From Aurantiacibacter sp. MUD61 (GTDB taxonomy: Bacteria > Pseudomonadota > Alphaproteobacteria > Sphingomonadales > Sphingomonadaceae): 64,000 bases of DNA. Shown here one piece after another: positions 36,437-45,058 of the stretch. Numbering within the stretch: position 1 is the stretch's first letter; every line of letters begins with the position of its first letter. Below the pieces are notes generated by a model. The model searched no databases. It was not told where the DNA came from and worked only from the letters and a program-made list of their open reading frames with translations. The DNA lies in NCBI RefSeq assembly GCF_027912455.1, contig NZ_CP115446.1, forward strand, positions 457,501-521,500, in the 5' to 3' direction. A program made the position numbers and the translations under genes.

Positions 36437-38001
36437 ACAAGCCGATCAACCAGAGCGGGTGGAAGCCCGGAACGCCTGTCGCATCCGATGGAAGCGAGCA
36501 TCCCACCGTCACCGGCAACAAGGCACTGATGCTGGAAGAGGCGCTGATCTTCGAGATTGGCGGTACCGAAACTTGCGGCGTGGACCTGCCCGAAACGCCG
36601 ACCGATCTGCCCAGCCGCCTTGGCGATTTTGCGCGAACGGACGGCACCGGCCTTCCCGGTCTGTCCGAGCCGGAGACAGTACGCCACTACACGCGCCTCA
36701 GTCGCCAGAACTACGGGATCGACCTTGGCTTCTTCCCGCTCGGCAGCTGCACCATGAAGCATAATCCGCGCCTCAACGAGAAGGTCGCGCGCATGCCCGG
36801 ATTTGCCGATGTGCATCCGATGCAGCCGACCGACACGGTGCAGGGCGCGCTCGGCGTCATGAACGAGCTTGCGCATTGGCTGATCGAGCTCACCGGCATG
36901 CGTGGCGTGGCCATGAGCCCGAAGGCGGGCGCGCATGGCGAGCTCTGCGGTATCCTGTGTATCCGCGCCGCACTGGAAGCGCGCGGCGATGCGCGCAAGG
37001 TCGTGCTGGTGCCCGAAAGCGCGCATGGCACGAACCCCGCGACCGCGGCCTTTGCCGGCTATGCGACCGAAGATATTCCCGCCAACAAGGACGGGCGCGT
37101 CGATCTTGAAGCTTTGAAAGAGCGCCTCGGCCCCGATGTGGCAGCGGTGATGATCACCAATCCGAACACTTGCGGCCTGTTCGAACGCGACATGAAAGCG
37201 ATTTCGGATGCGGTGCATGAAGCGGGTGGTTTCGTCTATTGCGACGGCGCTAATTTCAACGCGATCATGGGCCGCGTGAAGCCGGGTGATCTTGGCGTGG
37301 ATGCGATGCACATCAACCTCCACAAGACCTTCTCCACCCCGCACGGCGGCGGCGGACCGGGTTCTGGCCCGGTCGTGCTGTCAGAGGCACTGTCGCCGTT
37401 CGGCCCGCTGCCGTTCACCGCGCGGACCGATGATGGCTACATCCACCTGGTCGAAGAGGAGAATGCCGACGAATACGACCACACCCGCGCCTTTGGCCGG
37501 ATGACCGCGTTCCACGGGCAGATGGGTATGTTCAGCCGCGCGCTGACCTATATCCTCAGCCACGGGGCGGATGGATTGCGCACGGCTGCAGGCGATGCGG
37601 TGCTCAACGCCAATTACATCCTGCGCCAGCTCGAAGGTGAATTCGATGCACCGTTCGCAGCGAGCGGACCTTGCATGCACGAAGCACTGTTCAGCGATGA
37701 AGGTTTTGCGGAGGGGTTCAGCACGCTCGATCTTGCCAAGGGCCTGATCGACGAAGGCTTCCACCCGATGACCATGTACTTCCCGCTGGTGGTGCATGGC
37801 GCGATGCTGATCGAACCCACCGAGACCGAGAGCAAGGACGGGATCGACCAGTTCATCATGGCAATGAAATCGCTCGGCAAGCGTGCGAAAGAAGGCGATG
37901 AGGCGCTGAAATCGGCCCCGCATCACGCGCCGCGCGCGCGTCTCGATGAGGCTCAGGCTGCACGCAAGCCGCGCCTGTCCTGGACGCAGGACGAGGGCTA
38001 A
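36433..38001 (+). CDS. gcvPB: Glycine dehydrogenase (decarboxylating) subunit 2
   Basis: A 522-residue C-terminal half of the split P protein, carrying the PLP cofactor on Lys 298 (HINLHKTFSTPHGGGGPG). Other hallmarks are FPLGSCTMKHNPRLNEK, AGAHGELCG, PESAHGTNPATAAF and a C-terminal hydrophilic tail rich in Ala, Arg and Lys. It is the end of the riboswitch-controlled operon. Together with gcvT, gcvH and a lipoamide dehydrogenase from elsewhere it completes the glycine cleavage system. Confidence 0.97.
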   Translation: MNKPINQSGWKPGTPVASDGSEHPTVTGNKALMLEEALIFEIGGTETCGVDLPETPTDLPSRLGDFARTDGTGLPGLSEPETVRHYTRLSRQNYGIDLGFFPLGSCTMKHNPRLNEKVARMPGFADVHPMQPTDTVQGALGVMNELAHWLIELTGMRGVAMSPKAGAHGELCGILCIRAALEARGDARKVVLVPESAHGTNPATAAFAGYATEDIPANKDGRVDLEALKERLGPDVAAVMITNPNTCGLFERDMKAISDAVHEAGGFVYCDGANFNAIMGRVKPGDLGVDAMHINLHKTFSTPHGGGGPGSGPVVLSEALSPFGPLPFTARTDDGYIHLVEEENADEYDHTRAFGRMTAFHGQMGMFSRALTYILSHGADGLRTAAGDAVLNANYILRQLEGEFDAPFAASGPCMHEALFSDEGFAEGFSTLDLAKGLIDEGFHPMTMYFPLVVHGAMLIEPTETESKDGIDQFIMAMKSLGKRAKEGDEALKSAPHHAPRARLDEAQAARKPRLSWTQDEG

Positions 38002-38025
38002 CAGACTTCTCGCACCAGTCATTCG

Positions 38026-38065
38026 GTTTCCGTTCATCATTAGGCAGCTATTGATGAACGGAAAC
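38026..38065. repeat. Perfect 14-bp inverted repeat before the caspase-like gene
   Basis: GTTTCCGTTCATCA and TGATGAACGGAAAC form exact arms around a 12-base spacer (38040-38051). It starts 24 bp after gcvPB and ends 22 bp before the caspase-like ATG. There is no T run on the plus strand, so a simple terminator is not convincing. It might be a protein-binding operator or an mRNA hairpin near the ribosome-binding site of the next gene (GGGGGG). Confidence 0.6.
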
Positions 38066-38087
38066 GCTATCAATTGGGGGGCAATTT

Positions 38088-39710
38088 ATGACGAAAGCAG
38101 GTTATCTTTCCGCTGCAGCCATGGCGGCTGTGCTGGTGCTGGCACCGGCTGCCGCGCAGACATTTTCACCGACTGCCGAAGCGGCGCTCAGCGCGTCCAA
38201 GCAGGATCGCAAACCCGATTCCAGCAATAGGGCCATGCGCAATTCGGGCGGCGCGATCGCACTGGGCGAAGGCGTCTCCGGCAATCTGGACCGCGGTACC
38301 GCGACTTACACGCTGGAAGGCCGCGCCGGACAGCGTGTGCGCATCGCGCTCAGTTCCTCGCAATTCGACACCGTGCTGCGCATGACCGGCCCCGGCGGGT
38401 TCAGCGAAGAGAACGACGACGCCCCGAGCGGCGGGACGCTCAACAGTGAAATCGAGACGGTCCTGCCCGCCGATGGCACCTATCGCTTGGTGGTAGGAGC
38501 GTATGGCAATCAAGGCAGCGGTCCGTTCCGCCTCTCCGCGATGGATCCCGCCAATCCCGCCCCGGGCGGAGCTGCGGCCATCGCCATGGGTCAGACCATA
38601 ACCGGCACTTTGCGGCAGAGCGACCAGACCTCGCTCACCGGGCAATATGTCGATTACTATGCCTTCAACGGCCGCGCCGGAGAGCGCGTGACTTTCGATC
38701 TGGGCGCGCCCGATGTCGATACGGTCCTCTCCGTCTATCTCCCCGATGGCCGTCAGGAGAGCAATGACGATTACAATGCGTCGGAAAGCTTCGACAGCCG
38801 CCTTTCGATCACTCTGCCGACCGATGGCACCTATCACGTCGCGGCGAGCAGCTTCTCTCCCGGCGAGACCGGCGAGTACTATCTGACCATCCGCCCCGCC
38901 GATGACAATGTGCGCACCGTGCGCCCGGCATCGGGCAATGCGCGGGTTTTTGCGCTCAGCGTAGGTGTGGCCGATTACGAGCGGATCAGCCCGCTTAACC
39001 GGACAGACGAGGATGCCACCCGTGTCACCGCTGCCCTGCGCGATGCAGGCATGCTGGCACCGGAAAGCGTCACGCTGGTCAACGCGCAGGCGACCCGCGA
39101 GAATTTTGCCGAGGCGCTCAGCAGTCTGAATGCCGCGATGGGCGATGACGACCTGCTGCTCGTCTTCTTCTCCGGCCACGGCGAAAAGGTCGAGAACATG
39201 ACGACCGAGCGTGACGGCAGCGCGGAAACGATCGAGCTCTTCGATGCCGCCCTGTTCGATTACGAACTTGCCGAAATGTTCGAGAATATCGATGCCCGAA
39301 CGCTGCTAGTGATCGATGCCTGCTTCGCTGGCGGATTCGACAATGTCGTGCGCCAGCGCAACAATCGTATGGGCATCTTCAGCTCCGACGAAGACGTGCT
39401 GAGCCTTGTCGCCACGGGCGAGAAGGCAGGCGGCTATATCAGCCACATCTTCCGCGCTGCGCTGGAAGGCGGAGCCGATCTCAACGGAGACCGCGCTGTC
39501 GAAGCTGGCGAGCTGTCCGAATACATGCGCCGCGAATTCTACACCATGGTGTTGGAAGAGCCGCTGGCAACCGATGCCGAGGATTTCCGCGACACGCAGA
39601 CACCCGGCTGGCAGCACATCATCGTCGATCGCGGTGGTGACGGCATGCCGCACCAGCAGGTGCTCATGAACATGGGCTCTGTCACCGGAGATCGCGTCGC
39701 GCGCCGCTAG
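38088..39710 (+). CDS. Secreted caspase-family protein with two PPC-like domains
   Basis: A 540-residue protein with a signal peptide (cut after AAA-Q, residue 23). Two pre-peptidase C-terminal (PPC) type beta-sandwich domains follow at about residues 58-155 and 167-270 (DTVLRMTGPGGFSEENDDAP, DTVLSVYLPDGRQESNDDYN). A C14 caspase p20-like domain begins near 285, with His 364 in FFSGHGEK and Cys 412 in VIDACFAGGF. An EF-hand-like DLNGDRAVEAGEL occurs near the end. This is an orthocaspase-type domain order with the peptidase last. It should act outside the cytoplasm as a Cys protease of Arg/Lys or Asp specificity, which is not resolvable here. Confidence 0.85.
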   Translation: MTKAGYLSAAAMAAVLVLAPAAAQTFSPTAEAALSASKQDRKPDSSNRAMRNSGGAIALGEGVSGNLDRGTATYTLEGRAGQRVRIALSSSQFDTVLRMTGPGGFSEENDDAPSGGTLNSEIETVLPADGTYRLVVGAYGNQGSGPFRLSAMDPANPAPGGAAAIAMGQTITGTLRQSDQTSLTGQYVDYYAFNGRAGERVTFDLGAPDVDTVLSVYLPDGRQESNDDYNASESFDSRLSITLPTDGTYHVAASSFSPGETGEYYLTIRPADDNVRTVRPASGNARVFALSVGVADYERISPLNRTDEDATRVTAALRDAGMLAPESVTLVNAQATRENFAEALSSLNAAMGDDDLLLVFFSGHGEKVENMTTERDGSAETIELFDAALFDYELAEMFENIDARTLLVIDACFAGGFDNVVRQRNNRMGIFSSDEDVLSLVATGEKAGGYISHIFRAALEGGADLNGDRAVEAGELSEYMRREFYTMVLEEPLATDAEDFRDTQTPGWQHIIVDRGGDGMPHQQVLMNMGSVTGDRVARR

Positions 39711-39731
39711 AGCAATTCAGAAGCGAAAACG

Positions 39732-39769
39732 AAAAGGGGCGACGGTCTGGATGACCGCCGCCCCTTTTT
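39732..39769. terminator. Bidirectional terminator between convergent genes
   Basis: AAAAGGGGCG-ACGGTC, loop TGGAT, GACCGC-CGCCCCTTTTT: a strong hairpin flanked by A-rich and T-rich runs. It lies between the caspase-like gene and the convergent FucP-like gene and would serve both. Confidence 0.85.
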
Positions 39770-39787
39770 CATTCGGTGACGCCTGGA

Positions 39788-41224
39788 TCAAGCGTAGGTT
39801 TCGGCCGGCCGTCTGGCGAATATCCCGAAAGCTGCAATCACTGCATAGCAAATGATCGGAATGATCATTGCGAAGGCAAGGTTGCCGCCAGTCGCATCGG
39901 CGACAACACCGTACAGCAGCGGAACCACTGCGCCGCCGAAGATAGCGACATTGATGATGCCCGAACCGTCTGCGGCCTTGGGCCCGAGCTTCTCGCATGC
40001 GAGCGAGAAGATCGTCGGGAACATGATCGAATTCATCAGGCCAACTGCGAGCAGGCTGTACGCCGACACTTCGCCGCTGGTCATGATGGATATAACGATC
40101 AATGCGATCGCGCCGACCGCGTTGAAGGCGAGGATCTTGCCGGGGCTGAACATGCGCAGGAACGCAGAGCCGATGAAACGGCCAACCATGGCACCGCCCC
40201 AATAGAGGCCAATCATCCAGCCGATTACGCTCTCCGGCTCACCTAGCACACGCTCGGTGGACAGGTAGTTGATGATGATCGAGCCGATGGCAACTTCACC
40301 GCCCACATAGAGGAAGATGCACAATGCGCCGAAAGCGAAACGCTTCCGCCCCCGCAAGAGGGCATTGTCATAAAGCCAAAGCGCCGGAGCAGCGAGGATG
40401 ACGAACACACCCAGCCACGCATTGACCTGAACTGCGAGAAACGCACCAAGCGCCACCAGCGCCAGGCCTATCAGATAGCGACCGTTGGAAACCAGCTCGC
40501 CTTCGCCCATTGTCTTTGCATCGTGAGGCAGGCGGTTGCGGAACATCCACACGGCTGCTGCCACCAGAGCGATAAGAACTGCTACGCCGAGATAGCCCTG
40601 CCAGATCGCTTCACTTTCAGCAGCGCGATAGGCCTGCAGCGCAGCGCCTTCGAGTTGATCCGCACTCATTTCGGCAAGGCTGCCGAGAATGACGGCAGCG
40701 CCGACAATCGGGAAAACCGTGGTGCCGAGCGAGTTGAACGCCTGCGCAAAAGTTAGGCGGCTGTGCGTCGTCGAAGGCGGGCCGAGCAGGCTGATAAGCG
40801 GGTTTGCCACGACCTGCACGATCACCACGCCGCTGGCGAGAATAAACAATGCGGCCAGGAAGATGGCATAGGTCGCATTCTGACTAGCCGGAATGAATAG
40901 CAGGCAGCCCACGATCATCGTGCACAGGCCGGCTACGGCGCCACGCATATAGCCGATTTTCTTCACCAGCTTTGCACCCGGAATGCCGATCAGCAAATAG
41001 GCTGCGAAGAAGCAAAACTGCACCAGCATCGCCTCTGTGTAGGAGAGCGTGAACAGCTCTTTCAGCTTCGGGATGAGCACATCGTTGAGCGAGGTGATGC
41101 CGCCAAAGATGAAAAAAAGGCCAAAAACGAAATATTGCAAACCCGGCGCATTCACCGGCGGCGTATCATCGTCGACCACCGGTTTTGGATCGGTGCTGCT
41201 CGACACATCAGGCGCTAAAGCCAT
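39788..41224 (-). CDS. FucP-like MFS sugar permease (glucose/galactose type)
   Basis: A 478-residue, 12-helix major facilitator of the FucP/GluP group (FFIFGGITSLNDVLIPKLKELFTLSYTEAMLVQFCFFAAYLLIGIPGAKLVKKIGYMRG and the ANPLISLLGPPSTTHSRLTFAQAFNSLGTTV signature). It imports a monosaccharide, probably glucose, with protons. It lies 72 bp downstream of the GH3 glucosidase gene on the same strand and so likely takes up the glucose that enzyme frees in the periplasm. The start at 41224 gives a 25-residue hydrophilic tail. Confidence 0.88.
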   Translation of the reverse strand: MALAPDVSSSTDPKPVVDDDTPPVNAPGLQYFVFGLFFIFGGITSLNDVLIPKLKELFTLSYTEAMLVQFCFFAAYLLIGIPGAKLVKKIGYMRGAVAGLCTMIVGCLLFIPASQNATYAIFLAALFILASGVVIVQVVANPLISLLGPPSTTHSRLTFAQAFNSLGTTVFPIVGAAVILGSLAEMSADQLEGAALQAYRAAESEAIWQGYLGVAVLIALVAAAVWMFRNRLPHDAKTMGEGELVSNGRYLIGLALVALGAFLAVQVNAWLGVFVILAAPALWLYDNALLRGRKRFAFGALCIFLYVGGEVAIGSIIINYLSTERVLGEPESVIGWMIGLYWGGAMVGRFIGSAFLRMFSPGKILAFNAVGAIALIVISIMTSGEVSAYSLLAVGLMNSIMFPTIFSLACEKLGPKAADGSGIINVAIFGGAVVPLLYGVVADATGGNLAFAMIIPIICYAVIAAFGIFARRPAETYA

Positions 41225-41296
41225 TATCTTCTCCCCACAAACGAGACGCTTTGTGACAAGCGCCCCGCGTTAAATCCAGTCCCTAAATTCGCGTGC

Positions 41297-43759
41297 TCAG
41301 AAAGAGCACTCGGTACCTTCCGGCAAATCTTCACGGCGAATTTCCGCGATACGGAAAGTCAGATCCGCTTCGGTCATGAAACCTAGGATATTACCCATTT
41401 CGGCAAAGCAGGCATCGGTCAGGATCATCTCGCGGAAGCCCTTTCCGTGTGCATTCTGCCATTCCATGGTGACATCGAGCACACTCGGCTCACCATCGGG
41501 CGTTGCCATCAGCAGCGAGACCGGCGCCGTCGGACGCGTTTCGACTTCATAGGTCAGACGCCATGCACCGCCCCCATCGTCTTCCTGCAGGATGGCAAGG
41601 CGCGATCCGGCGGACATTTCAATCTCGCGCGAATCTTCCTGCGCGTTGCGATCGTAACCGCGCACGCTGATACCGGCAGCTTGCGACGAGCCGCGAAAAT
41701 TGGGCAGCGTCTCATTGTCATTGCCCAGCCCATTGCCCGAGGCGAAGGCCATCGCGCCGTCGACAAGGCGGCCTGATCCGAAGATTTCCGAACCTGCGCC
41801 CACTTCGAGCAGGCTGCAGCTTTCGCCGAGGTCTCCGCGCGAGCCGGTCTCGCCGGTGGAAAGGCCATAGCCCACGGCGAACAGCGCCCCTTCCGCCTGG
41901 TTGAGCGGGGTGCCGATGCAGTCATTCGGCCAGCTGAAGGACAATCGTCCTGTCGCTTGCACTGCGCCCGTCAGAATATCGGCAACACCGCCGCCTTCGC
42001 TGCCCGGAAGCCAGGATGCGACAAAGGCATTGGAGGCGTTCATCTCGCGGTTCATCCACAGCGGACGGCCGGAAAGAAATACCGCAACCGTTGGGATGCC
42101 CTGCTCTTCAAAAGAGCGCAGAAGTTCGAGGCCTTCCTCGTCGCGGAAGGCCAGGTCGCGCTGGTCGCCTGCGAATTCGGCATAGGGCTTCTCGCCGAAC
42201 ACGACGACGGCAACGTCGGGCCGCGTGGTAAAGCTGCCATCTTCGGAAAGCGTCGCTGTTCCGTCATTGCTGGTGATCGCTTCTTCCAGGCCTTCCCAGA
42301 TCGATTCCGCATTGGGGAACAAGCGGTCAGCGATGCCCGCGTCCGCGCCCATTTCGCCTTCGAGGCCGCCCTGCCATTCCAGCGTCCAGCCGCCGGAGGC
42401 CTGACCGATGTCATCGGCAGCAGAGCCAGCGACAAGCACATTGGAGCCTGCAGCAAGCGGCAGGATGCCATCATTCTGCAGGATCACCTGCGAACGCGCC
42501 ACGGCTTCGCGCGCCAGGGCGCGGTGCTCAGGCGATGCGAGCAGTTCGTAGCGCCCGGCGACGCCGCGCTCCGACGGGCGCACCGCATCGGGGCCGAGCA
42601 GGCCAGCGCGATATTTGACGCGCAGGACGCGGGTGACCGCTTCATCGACGCGTTCCGTGGGAACGGTGCCGTCATTCACCTGTGCAATCAGGTTTTCCGT
42701 CAGTTCGCGCCAGTCATCGGGCACCATGTAGATGTCGAGCCCTGCCAGCAGCGATTGCGGACAATTGGTGACCGTGCAGCCCTGCACTTGTCCGTGACCG
42801 TTCCAGTCACCCACCACCAGGCCGTCGAAACCCATTTCGCCGCGCAGAACATCTGTCAGCAGCGCTTCATTGCCGTGCATCTTGCGGCCATTGATCGAAT
42901 TGAAGCTGGCCATGATCGTTTCAACCCCGGCGTCGATTGTCGCGGGATAGGGACGGCCGTGCAGAGCCAATAGCTCGTCGATATCGCCATTCACATCGCC
43001 CTGGTCGACGCCCTGTTCGGTGCCGCCATCGCCGAAGAAATGCTTGGCGGTTGCGATCACCCGGCCGGTGCCGAGATAATCATCTGCGCCGCGCGTACCC
43101 TGCAGGCCTTCGACCAATGCAGCGCCGAGTTCGGCGACGAGATCGGGGTTCTCGGAATAGCTTTCGTAAGTCCGGCCCCAGCGATCATCGCGCGCGACAG
43201 CGACTGTCGGCGAGAAATTCCAGTCGATGCCGGTGACTTCGATTTCGACGGCAGTCGCCTGACCGATCCGGCGCACCAGATCGGCATCGCCTGCCGCGCC
43301 AAGCGCGATATTGTGCGGGAAGATCGTCGCGCCAACCACATTGGTGTGGCCATGAACCGCGTCCGTACCCCACATCGTCGGGATTACCGGCTCGCCATTC
43401 GGCAGCGGCTGGACCGATGCGGCATACATTTCATCGGCATAGCGCAGCCACTCGGAAGCAGGCGCGAATTCGTCTCCGTAAGGGCCGCCGTTGCCGCCGT
43501 TCAGATAGCTGCCGAAGCGATATTGCTCCATGTCTTCAGGAGTGAAGGAATTGATCTGCGGCTGGATCAGCTGACCGATCTTGTGCTCAAGCGACATGCG
43601 CGACACGAGATCGGCGATATAGGCATCTTCATCGCCGTATAGGCTGGCGGTTTCCACACTTGCCTGCGGCTCTGCCACTGGTGTTGTCGCACAGCCCGCA
43701 AGAGCCAATGCCATAACAGTTCCGGCGACACTCGCCCGCAAATTCAACCCCGACCGCAT
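41297..43759 (-). CDS. GH3 beta-glucosidase lipoprotein
   Basis: An 820-residue glycoside hydrolase family 3 enzyme with lipoprotein signal (LALAGCATT). It has the TIM-barrel KHFFGDGGTEQGVDQG segment, the catalytic nucleophile Asp 318 (VVGDWNGHG), the GH3 C-terminal alpha/beta sandwich and a C-terminal fibronectin-like/CBM-type region of about 150 residues. It should cut beta-glucan oligosaccharides to glucose from non-reducing ends in the periplasm. The start at 43759 matches the lipobox; an in-frame upstream ATG at 43801 would cover the operator. An 18-bp LacI-type palindrome lies 26 bp upstream. Confidence 0.93.
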   Translation of the reverse strand: MRSGLNLRASVAGTVMALALAGCATTPVAEPQASVETASLYGDEDAYIADLVSRMSLEHKIGQLIQPQINSFTPEDMEQYRFGSYLNGGNGGPYGDEFAPASEWLRYADEMYAASVQPLPNGEPVIPTMWGTDAVHGHTNVVGATIFPHNIALGAAGDADLVRRIGQATAVEIEVTGIDWNFSPTVAVARDDRWGRTYESYSENPDLVAELGAALVEGLQGTRGADDYLGTGRVIATAKHFFGDGGTEQGVDQGDVNGDIDELLALHGRPYPATIDAGVETIMASFNSINGRKMHGNEALLTDVLRGEMGFDGLVVGDWNGHGQVQGCTVTNCPQSLLAGLDIYMVPDDWRELTENLIAQVNDGTVPTERVDEAVTRVLRVKYRAGLLGPDAVRPSERGVAGRYELLASPEHRALAREAVARSQVILQNDGILPLAAGSNVLVAGSAADDIGQASGGWTLEWQGGLEGEMGADAGIADRLFPNAESIWEGLEEAITSNDGTATLSEDGSFTTRPDVAVVVFGEKPYAEFAGDQRDLAFRDEEGLELLRSFEEQGIPTVAVFLSGRPLWMNREMNASNAFVASWLPGSEGGGVADILTGAVQATGRLSFSWPNDCIGTPLNQAEGALFAVGYGLSTGETGSRGDLGESCSLLEVGAGSEIFGSGRLVDGAMAFASGNGLGNDNETLPNFRGSSQAAGISVRGYDRNAQEDSREIEMSAGSRLAILQEDDGGGAWRLTYEVETRPTAPVSLLMATPDGEPSVLDVTMEWQNAHGKGFREMILTDACFAEMGNILGFMTEADLTFRIAEIRREDLPEGTECSF

Positions 43760-43784
43760 AGTAAACCTCTCTCCAGATTCCCCG

Positions 43785-43802
43785 ATTGAGAACGTTCTCA
43801 AT
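43785..43802. promoter_or_regulatory. LacI-type operator before the GH3 gene
   Basis: ATTGAGAACGTTCTCAAT is a perfect 18-bp palindrome with the AACGTT centre typical of LacI-family operators. It lies 26 bp upstream of the GH3 start codon and 27 bp after the end of the upstream MFS gene, where it could block a promoter for GH3 and the FucP-like permease. The locus has its own LacI regulator 1.3-2.3 kb away. Confidence 0.8.
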
Positions 43803-43828
43803 TGATCCGGTTTTACACCGCAGGGCTA

Positions 43829-45058
43829 TCAAGGCAAGCGGTCATTTTGCGATTTCGGCGCTCTTATGGCTGTCAGCAGGATGATGCACGCCAGAGCGGA
43901 AAGGCCTGCCAGCAAGCCAAACAGTCCTGCAAATCCGAACACCGGCACCAGCATGATCGTCAGCACGGACATGATCGGTGAGGGCACTGTATTGGTGAGA
44001 TTGAATATGCCGAGATCGCGCCCACGGCTTTCCGGGCGCGGCAGGACACGCAGCGTCTGCGCGGTGTGCAGCGACAGGAAGACGTGCGAGGCGAGGCCGA
44101 ACATGGCGTAGGCTGCCAGAGCAAGCGGAAGGCTGGGCGCCAGCGCCATGCTCACCAAGGCCAGCGAGCTCACCCCGGCAGTGATGCCCAAGGGAAAAAT
44201 CGGCCGATCATTGCGGTCCATCCAGCGCCCGACCAGCATGCTGGCCGGCACGGTCAAGAACAGAACGCCGAAGAAAATCTGCGCCGCGTCATCATCGCCA
44301 ATCTCCGGATTGATCGATCGCAGCCACAGGTAAAGATAGGCAAACAGCGTCGCCTCGGCGATCTGCACCAGCAGCCGTGCAATCCACATGCGGGCGACAA
44401 GACGGCGGCGGGCACCTGAGGTTTCCGCGGACTGCGAAGTCGCCGGCGCATGCAAAGCCGGAAAATGAACGGGCCTGCCGAAAAGGAGCACTGGCAGGAC
44501 GCAAGCGATAACGATCGCCGCCACCGCGACCATCCGCATATCGGCGCTGAGCATGCCGGGGATCGTCAGCACGGCCCCGCTGAGCGCACCCAAGGCAGGC
44601 GCAAATGCCAGCAGTCCGCCAAGCAAGCCCTTCTGCTGATCGGGCACGGTATCTCCCGCCCATGCCGCAAGCGGGCTGAGCATCATGTTCAGGCCCAACT
44701 GCCAGAGCACGAGCAGGCCGAGCAAAGTCGCCAGATCATTGGCGGAACGCAAGGCGACCAGCAGAATGCTGCTAATCACCAGGCCGGTGAGTATCCAATA
44801 ACGGCGATTGCGCGTCAGATCGGATAGCCAGCCGAAGCCGATGTTGGAGACGCTGGCGGCGATTGCCCCGGCAAACGCGGCATAGGCGAGCCAATCCACG
44901 CTCTGCGCTCCAGCCATGGACTCGACCCGAACGGGAAGCAGTATGGTCAGAAACGGCACATAGGCGACCGCGCCTCCAGCTGCCGCCAGCGCATAGAGCA
45001 AAAGGAAGCGAATGGACTGGCGCTCGATCGCGGCAGGTCCGCTTGCCTGATCAGCCAT
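43829..45058 (-). CDS. MFS transporter of the glucan locus
   Basis: A 409-residue, 12-helix permease (QSIRFLLLYALAAAGGAVAYVPFLTILLPVRV; loop GFGWLSDLTRNRRYW). It is a general MFS family member that resembles sugar transporters of the SLC45/glycoside-pentoside type found in CUT loci; substrate is inferred from its neighbours. The start (MADQASG, 45058) overlaps the last codons of the lacI-like gene by 8 bp, so GH16, LacI and this permease are one translated unit. It ends before the GH3 operator. Confidence 0.8.
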   Translation of the reverse strand: MADQASGPAAIERQSIRFLLLYALAAAGGAVAYVPFLTILLPVRVESMAGAQSVDWLAYAAFAGAIAASVSNIGFGWLSDLTRNRRYWILTGLVISSILLVALRSANDLATLLGLLVLWQLGLNMMLSPLAAWAGDTVPDQQKGLLGGLLAFAPALGALSGAVLTIPGMLSADMRMVAVAAIVIACVLPVLLFGRPVHFPALHAPATSQSAETSGARRRLVARMWIARLLVQIAEATLFAYLYLWLRSINPEIGDDDAAQIFFGVLFLTVPASMLVGRWMDRNDRPIFPLGITAGVSSLALVSMALAPSLPLALAAYAMFGLASHVFLSLHTAQTLRVLPRPESRGRDLGIFNLTNTVPSPIMSVLTIMLVPVFGFAGLFGLLAGLSALACIILLTAIRAPKSQNDRLP

